From the NCBI RefSeq assembly GCF_011947265.1, contig NZ_JAATHD010000009.1, forward strand, positions 144,971 to 208,970: a stretch of 64,000 bases of DNA, in the 5' to 3' direction. The notes beneath the pieces are model-generated. The model saw only the letters and a list, made by a program, of their open reading frames with translations. It searched no databases and was not told where the DNA came from. Origin of the DNA: Paenibacillus sp. HB172176 (lineage in GTDB: Bacteria > Bacillota > Bacilli > Paenibacillales > Paenibacillaceae). The translations under genes were made by a program, and so were the position numbers. Shown one piece after another: positions 1 to 8,544 of this stretch (positions are counted from its first letter, which is position 1; each line of letters starts with the position of its first letter).

Positions 1-2426
1 TCTTGGAAATACGGAACGTCTTTGCGCACCTGACTGAAATGTCCGTACCCGTTAAAGAAAATCGGTCTCGTCTCTTCCTCGTAGGTGCTTCGGGTAACGG
101 TATTTCCTACAAACGCATATCCGTCGGAAACTGGGCGTCCCGTCACATAGCGAGGCACTGCCACGGCCATACTGGCACCGGATATATAGTTGTTCAAATT
201 CTGTACCGCTTCGTCATAAAGGCTCTGCAACTGCTCGATAACATAATCGGCCCGGTCGAGCCGGCCATTGACGACATCGCCGCGGCCATACTCGATGAAC
301 CGGGAAATGACTGCGTAGTTAATCCGCTCGTAATCAGTTGGAATACCGAACTCCTCGCACTGACTCAGCAAGTCCTCCAGATCGGGAAGCATAACGGCCA
401 ATTCATCCAGCTTCTCCTCGAGCTCCTCGGGAAACGGCGGAACCTTAACGACAAGCTCCGATTGCTGAACGCTCCCTTGCTCGTCTGTTAGCTGAATATC
501 GATCCCGGCTTCTCCGGATTGCGCAAAGGTATAATCCAACTTTTTCACAAACACAGAATGAGCCGGGACGGTGATTGCTTTCTGTACATTAAGAAAGGTG
601 GAGTCCACCTCATACGTTTCCTTTTGATTGCCGAAATTGGTTACATACAAATGATAAGTTGATGCCGCTCCAGCCTGAGGCTTTCTCGGCCCATCTACCC
701 AATAAGCCCAATTCGCATTGTCAGGTAGAAAGTAAAGTAAACCCATGGCATCCGGTTCCTTGGCGCTGGCGATGCCCGGCGTCCATTCGATCCACCCGCG
801 CCGGCCTTCTGCCGTGTTGTCATTGTCATTAATCAGCATCGAGAAGACCACGGGGTCTCCGATAGTATACGCATTGGAAATCGCAGCCCATGGCAGCTTT
901 ATCTCGTAATATGTCTCGTTTCCCGCCCGAGTCGCGGAGGCCGTCATAGAATCGACGCCAAGCGTCCCATTTCCGCCCTTCAATAACGTCACGTTCGCCG
1001 TGCCGTCCATGTCGTTGATTCCGATTTCGGGACCGTAGATTCCGTCGTTGCCAAAGGCAATCTGAATACTGTCCCCCTTCCAGATAGCACTCCCGACCAG
1101 CGGGTGATACACATCGTCGACGACCGTAGCCGCAACATATAAATTTTGATCGTCGTAAGCGAAATAAGCGGTGGCGGAAAGATCGTTCGCTCCGCCCCAT
1201 CCGTCAATATGAACCTGTGAATCGGACGAAGGTAGTGCAATTTCCGTAGCGGAGTCCCATTCGTCCAGACTGCCATCCACTGTAATGTTGTCCGCAGGCA
1301 TTACCGCCACATGGTCAAGCGACCCGAACGAGCTGCGGAACGAATCCCACGGATAGACGGTATCTTCCGGGAAAGCCGAAATTGTCAAATTGTCGAAAGC
1401 ATAGGTGACACTCGGGCGGCCCTCCAACTCCGGATAGGAGGTTTTGACATACAAATTGATCCTCGAAACCCCCTCCTTGACAGCCGCGGGAACGCTCGAC
1501 AAGTCGAATTGCACAGTATTCCAGCGGTTGGCCGTCAGTTGCGGTACACGCTTCTCAATGACAACGCCGTCTTCGCCGGCTATTTTCAATACAAGCGGCT
1601 CCTGAGCGGATTCCGTTTGCGTCGTGGGATAGACGTCCAGCGTTACCGTCTGGGCAAGTGACAAATCTGCAGCTTCGAAATTCCAAACCTTATTAAGCCA
1701 CCCGACAGCACCGTCGGCCGGCGCGTACGTCACTTTCTCCGAATACAGTCCCTCCGTAGCATTATTGAACGACTCGCTTGTAATCACGCCCGCCGCCCCC
1801 GTAGACGGCTGCCAGACAGACGGTTGCTCAAACCCTTCGTGCAGCAACGTCATGACCGGTACGTCAAAACCCGAGTTGCTCAACAACTGCACCTGCTGAC
1901 CATCAGCAGTCATACGAATGTCGTCGAACCAAAGTGCATCTGCCGTATCTTCAATAAGAAAGCGGAACGTGAAGCTCGTTTCGGCTGTGCCGGTTGTGTA
2001 GGCAACCGACACATCTTGCCAATCATATGTGCCAGATGGCACATTCTGTCGGACATTCCACGACGTAACTCCGCCGCCGAACCATGCAGCTCCTGCCTTC
2101 ACATTCGAGCCTTTCACTCTGACCGTCCATTCATAGGTCATATTCGGTTGCACAGCAATCGTCTGGTAAGCCGTCAAGTAAACATTGGAGGCTTTACTTA
2201 GCGAATTGTTCAGTTTGAGCGATTGAATACCGTCCGCCGACTGCGAGGAATCCAAGGTATAATCGGCAGCCGACAAACCGCTGTTATAAAAGGTCCACCC
2301 CGGCACAATTTTGCTCGTAACCGTCCCCGACGCAGCTGCCTTCGAAACCTTGAACAAGCCAACCGGCAACAATCCGGACAATAGCAGCATGATAATCATG
2401 ATGCATGTGATCCATTTTCTATTCAA
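1..2426 (-). CDS. Secreted carbohydrate-binding, probable glycoside hydrolase (3' end outside window)
   Basis: The frame is open from a TTG at 2426 to the window edge, giving 808 codons without a stop. The first 30 or so residues form a basic then hydrophobic signal peptide. Next come two jelly-roll-like carbohydrate-binding stretches (about residues 35-190 and 195-355). A CBM9/DOMON-like module follows (about 370-560), with the typical FAYDDQNLYVAATVVDD run. The last visible part has a helical stretch and the phrase FFNGYGHFSQV, which I associate with N-termini of clan-A type hydrolase domains in large Paenibacillus proteins; the catalytic domain itself is not visible. A G-rich run precedes the TTG; the ATG at 2445 is in another frame and meets a stop after seven codons. 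The gene starts 22 bp after the rhamnosidase stop, so it is probably the last known gene of the sugar operon. Its enzymatic class is inference. Confidence 0.8.
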   Translation of the reverse strand, partial: MNRKWITCIMIIMLLLSGLLPVGLFKVSKAAASGTVTSKIVPGWTFYNSGLSAADYTLDSSQSADGIQSLKLNNSLSKASNVYLTAYQTIAVQPNMTYEWTVRVKGSNVKAGAAWFGGGVTSWNVRQNVPSGTYDWQDVSVAYTTGTAETSFTFRFLIEDTADALWFDDIRMTADGQQVQLLSNSGFDVPVMTLLHEGFEQPSVWQPSTGAAGVITSESFNNATEGLYSEKVTYAPADGAVGWLNKVWNFEAADLSLAQTVTLDVYPTTQTESAQEPLVLKIAGEDGVVIEKRVPQLTANRWNTVQFDLSSVPAAVKEGVSRINLYVKTSYPELEGRPSVTYAFDNLTISAFPEDTVYPWDSFRSSFGSLDHVAVMPADNITVDGSLDEWDSATEIALPSSDSQVHIDGWGGANDLSATAYFAYDDQNLYVAATVVDDVYHPLVGSAIWKGDSIQIAFGNDGIYGPEIGINDMDGTANVTLLKGGNGTLGVDSMTASATRAGNETYYEIKLPWAAISNAYTIGDPVVFSMLINDNDNTAEGRRGWIEWTPGIASAKEPDAMGLLYFLPDNANWAYWVDGPRKPQAGAASTYHLYVTNFGNQKETYEVDSTFLNVQKAITVPAHSVFVKKLDYTFAQSGEAGIDIQLTDEQGSVQQSELVVKVPPFPEELEEKLDELAVMLPDLEDLLSQCEEFGIPTDYERINYAVISRFIEYGRGDVVNGRLDRADYVIEQLQSLYDEAVQNLNNYISGASMAVAVPRYVTGRPVSDGYAFVGNTVTRSTYEEETRPIFFNGYGHFSQVRKDVPYFQ

Positions 2427-2448
2427 TTCTTCGTCCCCCCCAGTCATC

Positions 2449-4608
2449 TTAGAATTCGTTCAGTTCCAATTTCCCCTCTCGATAGCTAACGGATATTTGA
2501 CCAGTGGGCACTGTCAAATGCAGTTCAAATGAAGGCATGCCCGCAGGCAGATGGGGATCAAGTGACTTTTCAAGCCAGCCCGGCTGAGCCGGCTTCAGTC
2601 CGATAATGTCTTCAATAAGCACAGGAATAGGCGCGCTTGCCCAGCCATGACATAAGCTTGTATTCCACTTCTGATTCTTGCCCCATGCTTCGAAACAGGA
2701 GGTAGCGCCCTCCTTCAGCATATTGCCCCACGAATTTTCGCCGTTATTCGTGATGAGCTCATAAACTAATTCGTATTCGCCGGCTTTAGCCAAAGCCTTC
2801 AACACAAAGTACGACATGTACACGCCGCATGCCAAGCCTTTCCGCCGAATGAAATGGATAATTGACGGAATCGTCTCTTCCGGAGCGATTTCGAAAAATA
2901 GCGGCAGCGCATTTGAATGCAAGGCGCTATGCTTGCTACCTATGGCGTCAACGAACAGTGCGTTATCCCGATCCAGGAACGCATCGATAAAGACTTGCTT
3001 CAATGCAGGCAATTCATCTCGGTATGGAACTAACAGAATATCGCGAATTTCCTGTACTGTCTGGACGCAGCCATAATAATATGCATTGATTACATTATGG
3101 CAGCCGTCACCAAGCGGTCGCTCCAATGAGAAATCATACATATCCCGCATCGGTTCCGGCCAATCCACAAGATTCCACTTCTCGTTCACACCTTCAAGCA
3201 AGCCGTCTGATCTGCAGAATCGTCGGAAATAGGCCAGAAGCCCCTCCACGTACGGATACATCTCACGTAGAAAGTCCTTATCTCCGCTGTATCTATAATA
3301 AGTAAGAAGTTGCATCGGCCATTGCAGGGAGAAATCGGCAATCTCCTGCATGAAGCTGCCTGGCGCAACCGCGAGCAGACCCGGACATACGGCGGAGCTT
3401 AACGCAAAGTCCTGAATCGCCTTCCTGAATAAACGGGAATCGCCGCTCAAGTACATATGACTATGACCAGTTATGGTTGCATCCCCAAGGTATTGACCTT
3501 TCTCGCGGCTGGGGCAATCCAGCAGCGCCTCTTGGGCACAGAGCACGACTCCTTGACGGCAGATGCTCCAGATTCCGTTCAATATTCTGTCATCAGATTC
3601 GAATTGACAGGCTTGACCATCAATTGGATAATGCCGGGTGATGGCACCGAAGCTGCCCGTGTCAATGGCTGCTTCCGGGCCAATCACTTCCACATAACGA
3701 AATGCTTTGTAGTCGTAAAAATCCGGCTCCTCCACTCTGCCCGATAATGTCCATATCTCCCGGTAAAGACAGTTGCAGCGCATTTCGTAACGAACGCCTG
3801 CACCGTCCTTCTCCAACTCTTCCCCGCATCTTATTTCGATACGATCCCCAATTGCTCCATAAGCTTTCATCGTAAAGCACCCGACAATCTCGGATCCAAA
3901 GTCAATTAAATAATGGCCTTCCTCAAGCCTTCTTACATCTATGGGGGCGATCCTGCTTGTCGCAACAACCGGTGTCGGTTGTTGAACAAAACAATATCCA
4001 TGGCCCGGGTTCATAGCCGCAGGACTCCAATCAGAATCGTCATACCCCTCCCTTTTCCATCCCGGAAAACTAAGCCGGCTGTCGATATGCTCAAGCACCT
4101 GCGTTTCATTGCCGGTCGTCTCAGCCCTTCCGTCCCCATATTCAAACGTGCGAATGCGTTTCCACAATTGATCGGTAATCACGACGAGTTGATTATCCGC
4201 ATAAAGCTCAGCGATCATGCCTTGCCGAAGATCGCCGCTATTCATCGCACGATTTATGTGTCCCATATAGAATACATGCACAGCGATTACGTTGTTTCCC
4301 TGACGTAAGAAAGGCTGTACGTCCAGCCGATTGTAATAATAATGAAAGGAGTAGCTTTGGGCTGGACCTTCAGCTACATATTCGCCATTAATGTAAACTT
4401 TATAATAATCATCTGCTGTGATATCCAGGAAAGCTTTGTCCGGAAGATGAGACAGCTCGAAGGTTTTGCGGAAGAACATGTGATGATTCTTCAAATGGAC
4501 CGGATGAACTGACTTTTTAAGTCCCAAATATTCTTTGTGCAGCAGTGAAAGCGGTACCCTCTCTGCAAACTCTGGGTCCGTTATCCAATCTGCCTTCCAT
4601 TTCTTCAT
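2449..4608 (-). CDS. GH78 family alpha-L-rhamnosidase-like protein
   Basis: About 719 residues. The N-terminal half has the beta-sandwich typical of GH78 enzymes (KAFLDITADDYYKVYINGEY, GNNVIAVHVFYMG). The C-terminal half is an alpha/alpha six-hairpin barrel with the GH78 landmark DCPSREKGQYLGDA around residue 365, which carries the acidic catalytic residues of the family. There is no signal peptide, so it should act in the cytoplasm on imported rhamnosides. The frame could begin at a GTG at 4620, but that GTG is itself part of a GAGGTGA ribosome-binding site placed about 8 nt before the ATG at 4608, so I chose the ATG. It lies between the solute-binding lipoprotein and a secreted carbohydrate-binding protein. 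GH78 members of this divergent type are often annotated only by family, so the exact sugar is not proven. Confidence 0.85.
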   Translation of the reverse strand: MKKWKADWITDPEFAERVPLSLLHKEYLGLKKSVHPVHLKNHHMFFRKTFELSHLPDKAFLDITADDYYKVYINGEYVAEGPAQSYSFHYYYNRLDVQPFLRQGNNVIAVHVFYMGHINRAMNSGDLRQGMIAELYADNQLVVITDQLWKRIRTFEYGDGRAETTGNETQVLEHIDSRLSFPGWKREGYDDSDWSPAAMNPGHGYCFVQQPTPVVATSRIAPIDVRRLEEGHYLIDFGSEIVGCFTMKAYGAIGDRIEIRCGEELEKDGAGVRYEMRCNCLYREIWTLSGRVEEPDFYDYKAFRYVEVIGPEAAIDTGSFGAITRHYPIDGQACQFESDDRILNGIWSICRQGVVLCAQEALLDCPSREKGQYLGDATITGHSHMYLSGDSRLFRKAIQDFALSSAVCPGLLAVAPGSFMQEIADFSLQWPMQLLTYYRYSGDKDFLREMYPYVEGLLAYFRRFCRSDGLLEGVNEKWNLVDWPEPMRDMYDFSLERPLGDGCHNVINAYYYGCVQTVQEIRDILLVPYRDELPALKQVFIDAFLDRDNALFVDAIGSKHSALHSNALPLFFEIAPEETIPSIIHFIRRKGLACGVYMSYFVLKALAKAGEYELVYELITNNGENSWGNMLKEGATSCFEAWGKNQKWNTSLCHGWASAPIPVLIEDIIGLKPAQPGWLEKSLDPHLPAGMPSFELHLTVPTGQISVSYREGKLELNEF

Positions 4609-4646
4609 TACAAATTTCACCTCGGAAGTCTCTAAGTGACGAAGCG

Positions 4647-4675
4647 AAGGGAAAGATTAGAATATCCTTCCCCTT
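4647..4675 (-). other. Intercistronic hairpin between lipoprotein and rhamnosidase genes
   Basis: An inverted repeat (AAGGGAAAGAT at 4647-4657 against ATCCTTCCCCTT at 4664-4675, one bulge) follows the solute-binding protein stop. There is no T-run after it, so it is more likely an RNA-stabilising or partly attenuating element. Such elements often keep the binding protein more abundant than downstream genes. Confidence 0.4.
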
Positions 4676-4696
4676 GCGCTGCGTCCCTCAGTAAGC

Positions 4697-6358
4697 TTAT
4701 TGTTGCAGTTTCTGCTGATCGACTGTATCCCAATAATCACTCATCAAGAAAGCAGAATCCTGCTTGTTTTTGTACCAATCAATCATGAATTCGTCGATCT
4801 CCTTGCCCCCTGCCTTTTCCCAGTTCGAGACAACATCCTTGTAGGCCTGATCGACCGTGTATTTGCTACCGCTAAGCACGGCTTTGGTCCAAATGTCCGC
4901 GATGTCGCTGTTGATCGTATTGAACGTTGTTTGCATATCCTTGGGGAGTGTAGGCATATGCTCGCCAAGGGTTATAGTCGGATATTTCTTAGTCGAATCC
5001 ATGTAAAGCTGATTGGCCTTCTGGTACATTTCAAGTCCCGCTTTCTGTTCAGGAACGTCCGTGTTGAATTGCGTTTCAGTTGAAGCGCATTGACCGCTGA
5101 GCATACGTGTATAGGATTGGGAGAAGTCGACTGCCCATGATACTTCGGTTTTTGTTTTGGCCGGATCGATCGACTGTGGGCACCCTGCCTCGTCCAACTG
5201 ATAATGAACGCCTTCCTGACCAAACAACAACGTGCGGCCGGTTGATTCACGATCGATGAAGTCAATGTACTTGATAGCCGCCACAGGATCCTTCGTCTTC
5301 GCGTTAATTGCCGTAGTCGCTTGCACCGGATTCTGAAGCTCAGGAATGTATTCACCGGCCGGGCTCTCCGGCAACGCGATAGGTTCGACAATGGCTCCTG
5401 GATCCGCTTGCGTCAATAATTGCAAATCTGTAACTGTGAAATTAAACCAATTGCCTACAAACGCCGGATATATGCCCAGCTTGCCGTTCAAGAAGTCTTG
5501 CTTGGCCTTGGCTCCATTCTTGTCGTTCGCGAAATCCTGGTCCACAATCCCTTCGTCGAACAAGCGCTTCTTAAATTCAGTTGCTTGCTTGGCATATTCA
5601 AAGCCACGGCCAGGCAGACCGTCGACAAGTCCATAGCTGGCGCCCGGACTTCCGAACATGCCATTTATAACATTCTCCGACCGCCAACTGATGGCTATGC
5701 CATACGTGTCCTTCTCTCCATTACCATCCGGATCCTGCTCGGCGAAGGCTTTTGCAACCTGATACAATTCTTCTGTCGTTTTCGGAACATCCAAGTGCAG
5801 CTTCTCCAACCAATCCATCCGGATAAACATGGCATTTAGCGGGAACGATGGAAGCACTCTTCCTACTTTGTAAATATTTCCATCTGTTCCTGTTGTCACC
5901 TTCTTTAATGCCGGATATTCCTTGAGCAGTTCCTTATACTCCACGCTGCTATTCTCAATTAGATCATCGAGCGGCATTAATTGCTTCTGATCAATTAACG
6001 GATCCAGTATATTAGGCGCGAATTCGTTGACAACATCCGGCGCATTGCCCGAAGCAAACAGCACATTCCATTTCTGGGCCGGATCATTTCGCGGTATCGG
6101 CACGAACGTTACATCAGTTGGACCGTTATCATTGATCCATTTCGCCCAGCGATTATTATCGATTGTTCCTTCTGATGCGGGAACATTGCCCCTGTCATAG
6201 ACCGATACGGTAATATGCCCTTTCTTGACCGTTTCGTTCTGCGCTGTGCCCGAAGAAGCTGAGGATTTTGAAGGTTCTTTATTATCATCACTGCAGGCCG
6301 CCAGAACGAACAACATGCAAATGACCAAGCCAAGTACGGACAAAAATTGTTTTTTCAT
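4697..6358 (-). CDS. Carbohydrate ABC transporter solute-binding lipoprotein
   Basis: 553 residues. The N-terminus is a lipoprotein signal peptide ending in the lipobox LAAC (Cys22), followed by a Ser/Ala/Thr-rich linker, so the protein is anchored outside the membrane. The body is a family-1 extracellular solute-binding protein of the large LipO/YtcQ type that accompanies LplB/LplC permeases; the stretch DPDGNGEKDTYGIA near residue 210 resembles the Ca-binding loop often seen in this group. The ATG has an AGGGGA site about 9 nt upstream. It is the third gene of the operon. No ATPase is encoded here, as is usual for these systems, which share an MsmX-type ATPase encoded elsewhere. The ligand is probably a rhamnose-containing oligosaccharide, judged only from the adjacent GH78 gene. 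Confidence 0.92.
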   Translation of the reverse strand: MKKQFLSVLGLVICMLFVLAACSDDNKEPSKSSASSGTAQNETVKKGHITVSVYDRGNVPASEGTIDNNRWAKWINDNGPTDVTFVPIPRNDPAQKWNVLFASGNAPDVVNEFAPNILDPLIDQKQLMPLDDLIENSSVEYKELLKEYPALKKVTTGTDGNIYKVGRVLPSFPLNAMFIRMDWLEKLHLDVPKTTEELYQVAKAFAEQDPDGNGEKDTYGIAISWRSENVINGMFGSPGASYGLVDGLPGRGFEYAKQATEFKKRLFDEGIVDQDFANDKNGAKAKQDFLNGKLGIYPAFVGNWFNFTVTDLQLLTQADPGAIVEPIALPESPAGEYIPELQNPVQATTAINAKTKDPVAAIKYIDFIDRESTGRTLLFGQEGVHYQLDEAGCPQSIDPAKTKTEVSWAVDFSQSYTRMLSGQCASTETQFNTDVPEQKAGLEMYQKANQLYMDSTKKYPTITLGEHMPTLPKDMQTTFNTINSDIADIWTKAVLSGSKYTVDQAYKDVVSNWEKAGGKEIDEFMIDWYKNKQDSAFLMSDYWDTVDQQKLQQ

Positions 6359-6461
6359 ACGTGAGTTCCCCTTTTCATTTTTGAATGAATGCCCTGCACG
6401 GACGCTGTTCCCCAGTATCCTTCACTTATTCGCTAAGCATCCCTCCTCTCAAGCATAGAGT

Positions 6462-7337
6462 TTATCCTTTAACCGATCCAATCATGACGCCTTTAACAAA
6501 ATACTTCTGCACAAACGGATAAACAATCAGCATCGGAACTACCAGTACAACGACACCGGCTGCTTTGATCCCTTCATCCACAACATTGGAGTTTACATCC
6601 GGCTGATCAAGCATACTCTGCTGCAGCACACTCTGATTTTGTATCATCTGCTGCACGAGCACAGACAGGTTCTGTGAAGCCGAATCATTGATATAAATCA
6701 GCATGCTGAAAAATACATTCCAGTATGCGACACCATAAAAAAGCGACAATGTAGCGATAACTGGCAGTGACACCGGCAGCAGCACCTGAATGAGTAAGCG
6801 CAATTCCCCACATCCGTCGATCCGTGCTGCCTCTTCTATTTCCTTTGCAATTCCTTCGAAATACGTGCGCAGAATCAGCATGTTGTACGTGCTTACAAGA
6901 CCTGGAAGCCAGATCGCCCAATAAGAGTTGACCAAGCCTAATCCTGATACCAACAAATAAGTGGGGATCAAACCTCCGGAGAAAATCATCGTAAAAATCA
7001 TCAGGACTGTAAATGCTCGTCGTGCATAGAAATATGGACGGGACAGCGGATATGCAGCCAGTATCGTCACTGCCATGCTCAGCATAACTCCAACCAAGGT
7101 AATATGAATACTATTCTTAAAAGCTCTTATAACCGAAGTCCCGCTTATGAGTAATTTGTAGGTCGCCAGATTGAAATCTATCGGCCATAGCCCTACCTTG
7201 CCAATTTTCACCGCATCCGCACTGCTGAACGACTGTGAGAATATATGCATAAGCGGAAGCAGACACGAGCAGGCAAGTAAGGATAAGATGACATAATTGG
7301 TAATATAGAATACCTTCTCGCCTAATGATGCGCGCAT
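6462..7337 (-). CDS. Carbohydrate ABC transporter permease, LplC/YtcP type
   Basis: About 291 residues with six predicted membrane segments. The MetI-like EAA loop reads EEAARIDGCGELRLLIQVLLP, with the conserved alanine and glycine that contact the ATPase, and the protein ends in the family-typical VQKYFVKGVMIGSVKG. The frame opens at 7352, but GGAGG within that extension sits about 8 nt before the ATG at 7337. That start gives MRASLGEKVF, which matches where this family normally begins. It lies 36 bp after the LplB-type permease gene, and the two should form the heterodimeric membrane channel. Confidence 0.93.
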   Translation of the reverse strand: MRASLGEKVFYITNYVILSLLACSCLLPLMHIFSQSFSSADAVKIGKVGLWPIDFNLATYKLLISGTSVIRAFKNSIHITLVGVMLSMAVTILAAYPLSRPYFYARRAFTVLMIFTMIFSGGLIPTYLLVSGLGLVNSYWAIWLPGLVSTYNMLILRTYFEGIAKEIEEAARIDGCGELRLLIQVLLPVSLPVIATLSLFYGVAYWNVFFSMLIYINDSASQNLSVLVQQMIQNQSVLQQSMLDQPDVNSNVVDEGIKAAGVVVLVVPMLIVYPFVQKYFVKGVMIGSVKG

Positions 7338-7373
7338 ATTCATTTCCTCCATCTGTTTAGAAAGATAAGTGAC

Positions 7374-8324
7374 TTAGAACAAGCCTCGTTGGTAACGCCT
7401 GGCAATTGCATTCAGCGTTAAAAGAAGAGTAAACGACACCACGGACTCAAATAGCCCCATCGCTGTCGTAAGGCTAAATTGTGCACCCTGCAGACCGACG
7501 CGGTAAATGTAGGTGCTTATAACATCCGCGACGTCCTTGACCGCGGGATTCTGCAAGATAAACACTTGATCGAATCCAACCTCCATCACACGCCCCATCG
7601 ACAGAATGAACAACAAAATCATTGTCGGAGCAATGCCGGGCAGCGTAATGTGAAGCGTTTGTTTCCATTTCCCTGCGCCGTCAATATTGGCCGATTCATA
7701 CAACGCAGGATCGATTGTAGACATGGCTGCCATATAAATAATGGCGTTGAAGCCCATGTCTTTCCATATACCTGAACCGATAAAGATGTTAATCCATGAG
7801 CCCTCATGGTACAGGAACGAGATCGGCTGTTCAGTTAATCCGCTCAACCAATGATTAAGCGTCCCATCAATGCCAAAAATCGATACTACAATACCGCCAA
7901 CAATAATCCATGAGAAAAAATGCGGCAAATAGACAAGCGTTTGGGTGATCTTCTTAAACGTCATATTGCGAACTTCGTTGAACAAAATAGCAAGAGCAAC
8001 CGGGAAAGGAAACCCAGCAAAAATCTGAAGCCCGCTCAACAATAATGTGTTGCGAATAATCTTCACAGAATCCGGGAAGGTGAACAGCTTGCGGAAATTA
8101 TCCAAGCCAACCCACGGACTGTGAAACACGCCATCATAAAAATTGTAATCTTTAAATGCAATAATACTTCCAATCATCGGTGCATATTTGAAGATCAAAT
8201 AATACAAAATGACCGGGATAAACATAAATAGCAATGGTACGTTTTGCCTGAATCGCCTTAAGCCCCGGTTACCTCTATGAATGGCAACAGCCGCTGACTT
8301 TTCAGAAGGGTCTGTCAGTTTCAT
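7374..8324 (-). CDS. Carbohydrate ABC transporter permease, LplB type
   Basis: 316 residues with a short basic N-terminus and six membrane segments. The EAA loop is YESANIDGAGKWKQTLHITL. It is the first gene of the sugar operon. The ATG follows a strong TAGGAGG site 6 nt upstream. It pairs with the LplC-type permease downstream and the LipO-type binding lipoprotein. The sequence does not tell whether the substrate is a mono- or oligosaccharide; the large binding protein and the cytoplasmic GH78 enzyme favour an oligosaccharide. Confidence 0.93.
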   Translation of the reverse strand: MKLTDPSEKSAAVAIHRGNRGLRRFRQNVPLLFMFIPVILYYLIFKYAPMIGSIIAFKDYNFYDGVFHSPWVGLDNFRKLFTFPDSVKIIRNTLLLSGLQIFAGFPFPVALAILFNEVRNMTFKKITQTLVYLPHFFSWIIVGGIVVSIFGIDGTLNHWLSGLTEQPISFLYHEGSWINIFIGSGIWKDMGFNAIIYMAAMSTIDPALYESANIDGAGKWKQTLHITLPGIAPTMILLFILSMGRVMEVGFDQVFILQNPAVKDVADVISTYIYRVGLQGAQFSLTTAMGLFESVVSFTLLLTLNAIARRYQRGLF

Positions 8325-8362
8325 CGTCTACCTCCTAGCCGCAATGGGTGATATCACTGACT

Positions 8363-8392
8363 ACTATACGATTAACCCGCAAAGTGCTTCAA
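8363..8392 (-). promoter_or_regulatory. Predicted promoter of the sugar operon
   Basis: On the minus strand TTGAAG (8387-8392), an 18-bp spacer and TATAGT (8363-8368) lie about 40 bp upstream of the LplB-type start. This is a plausible vegetative promoter placed after the terminator of the regulator gene. Confidence 0.5.
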
Positions 8393-8453
8393 TCGCTCGT
8401 TTTCCCGCTATCAACATCGTTCTCGGGAGAGGTGGCTGCGCTGTTCTCCGGGT

Positions 8454-8485
8454 AAAAAAAAATCGCGCACGCGATGTGCACGATT
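8454..8485 (-). terminator. Rho-independent terminator of the AraC regulator gene
   Basis: On the minus strand AATCGTGCAC pairs with GTGCGCGATT (one G-U) around a 5-nt loop and runs into eight or nine T. It separates the regulator transcript from the sugar operon. Confidence 0.8.
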
Positions 8486-8544
8486 CTTGTTGATTCCCTA
8501 AATACCGGAATCTATATGGAAAAAGTTCAACAAACATGGGGATT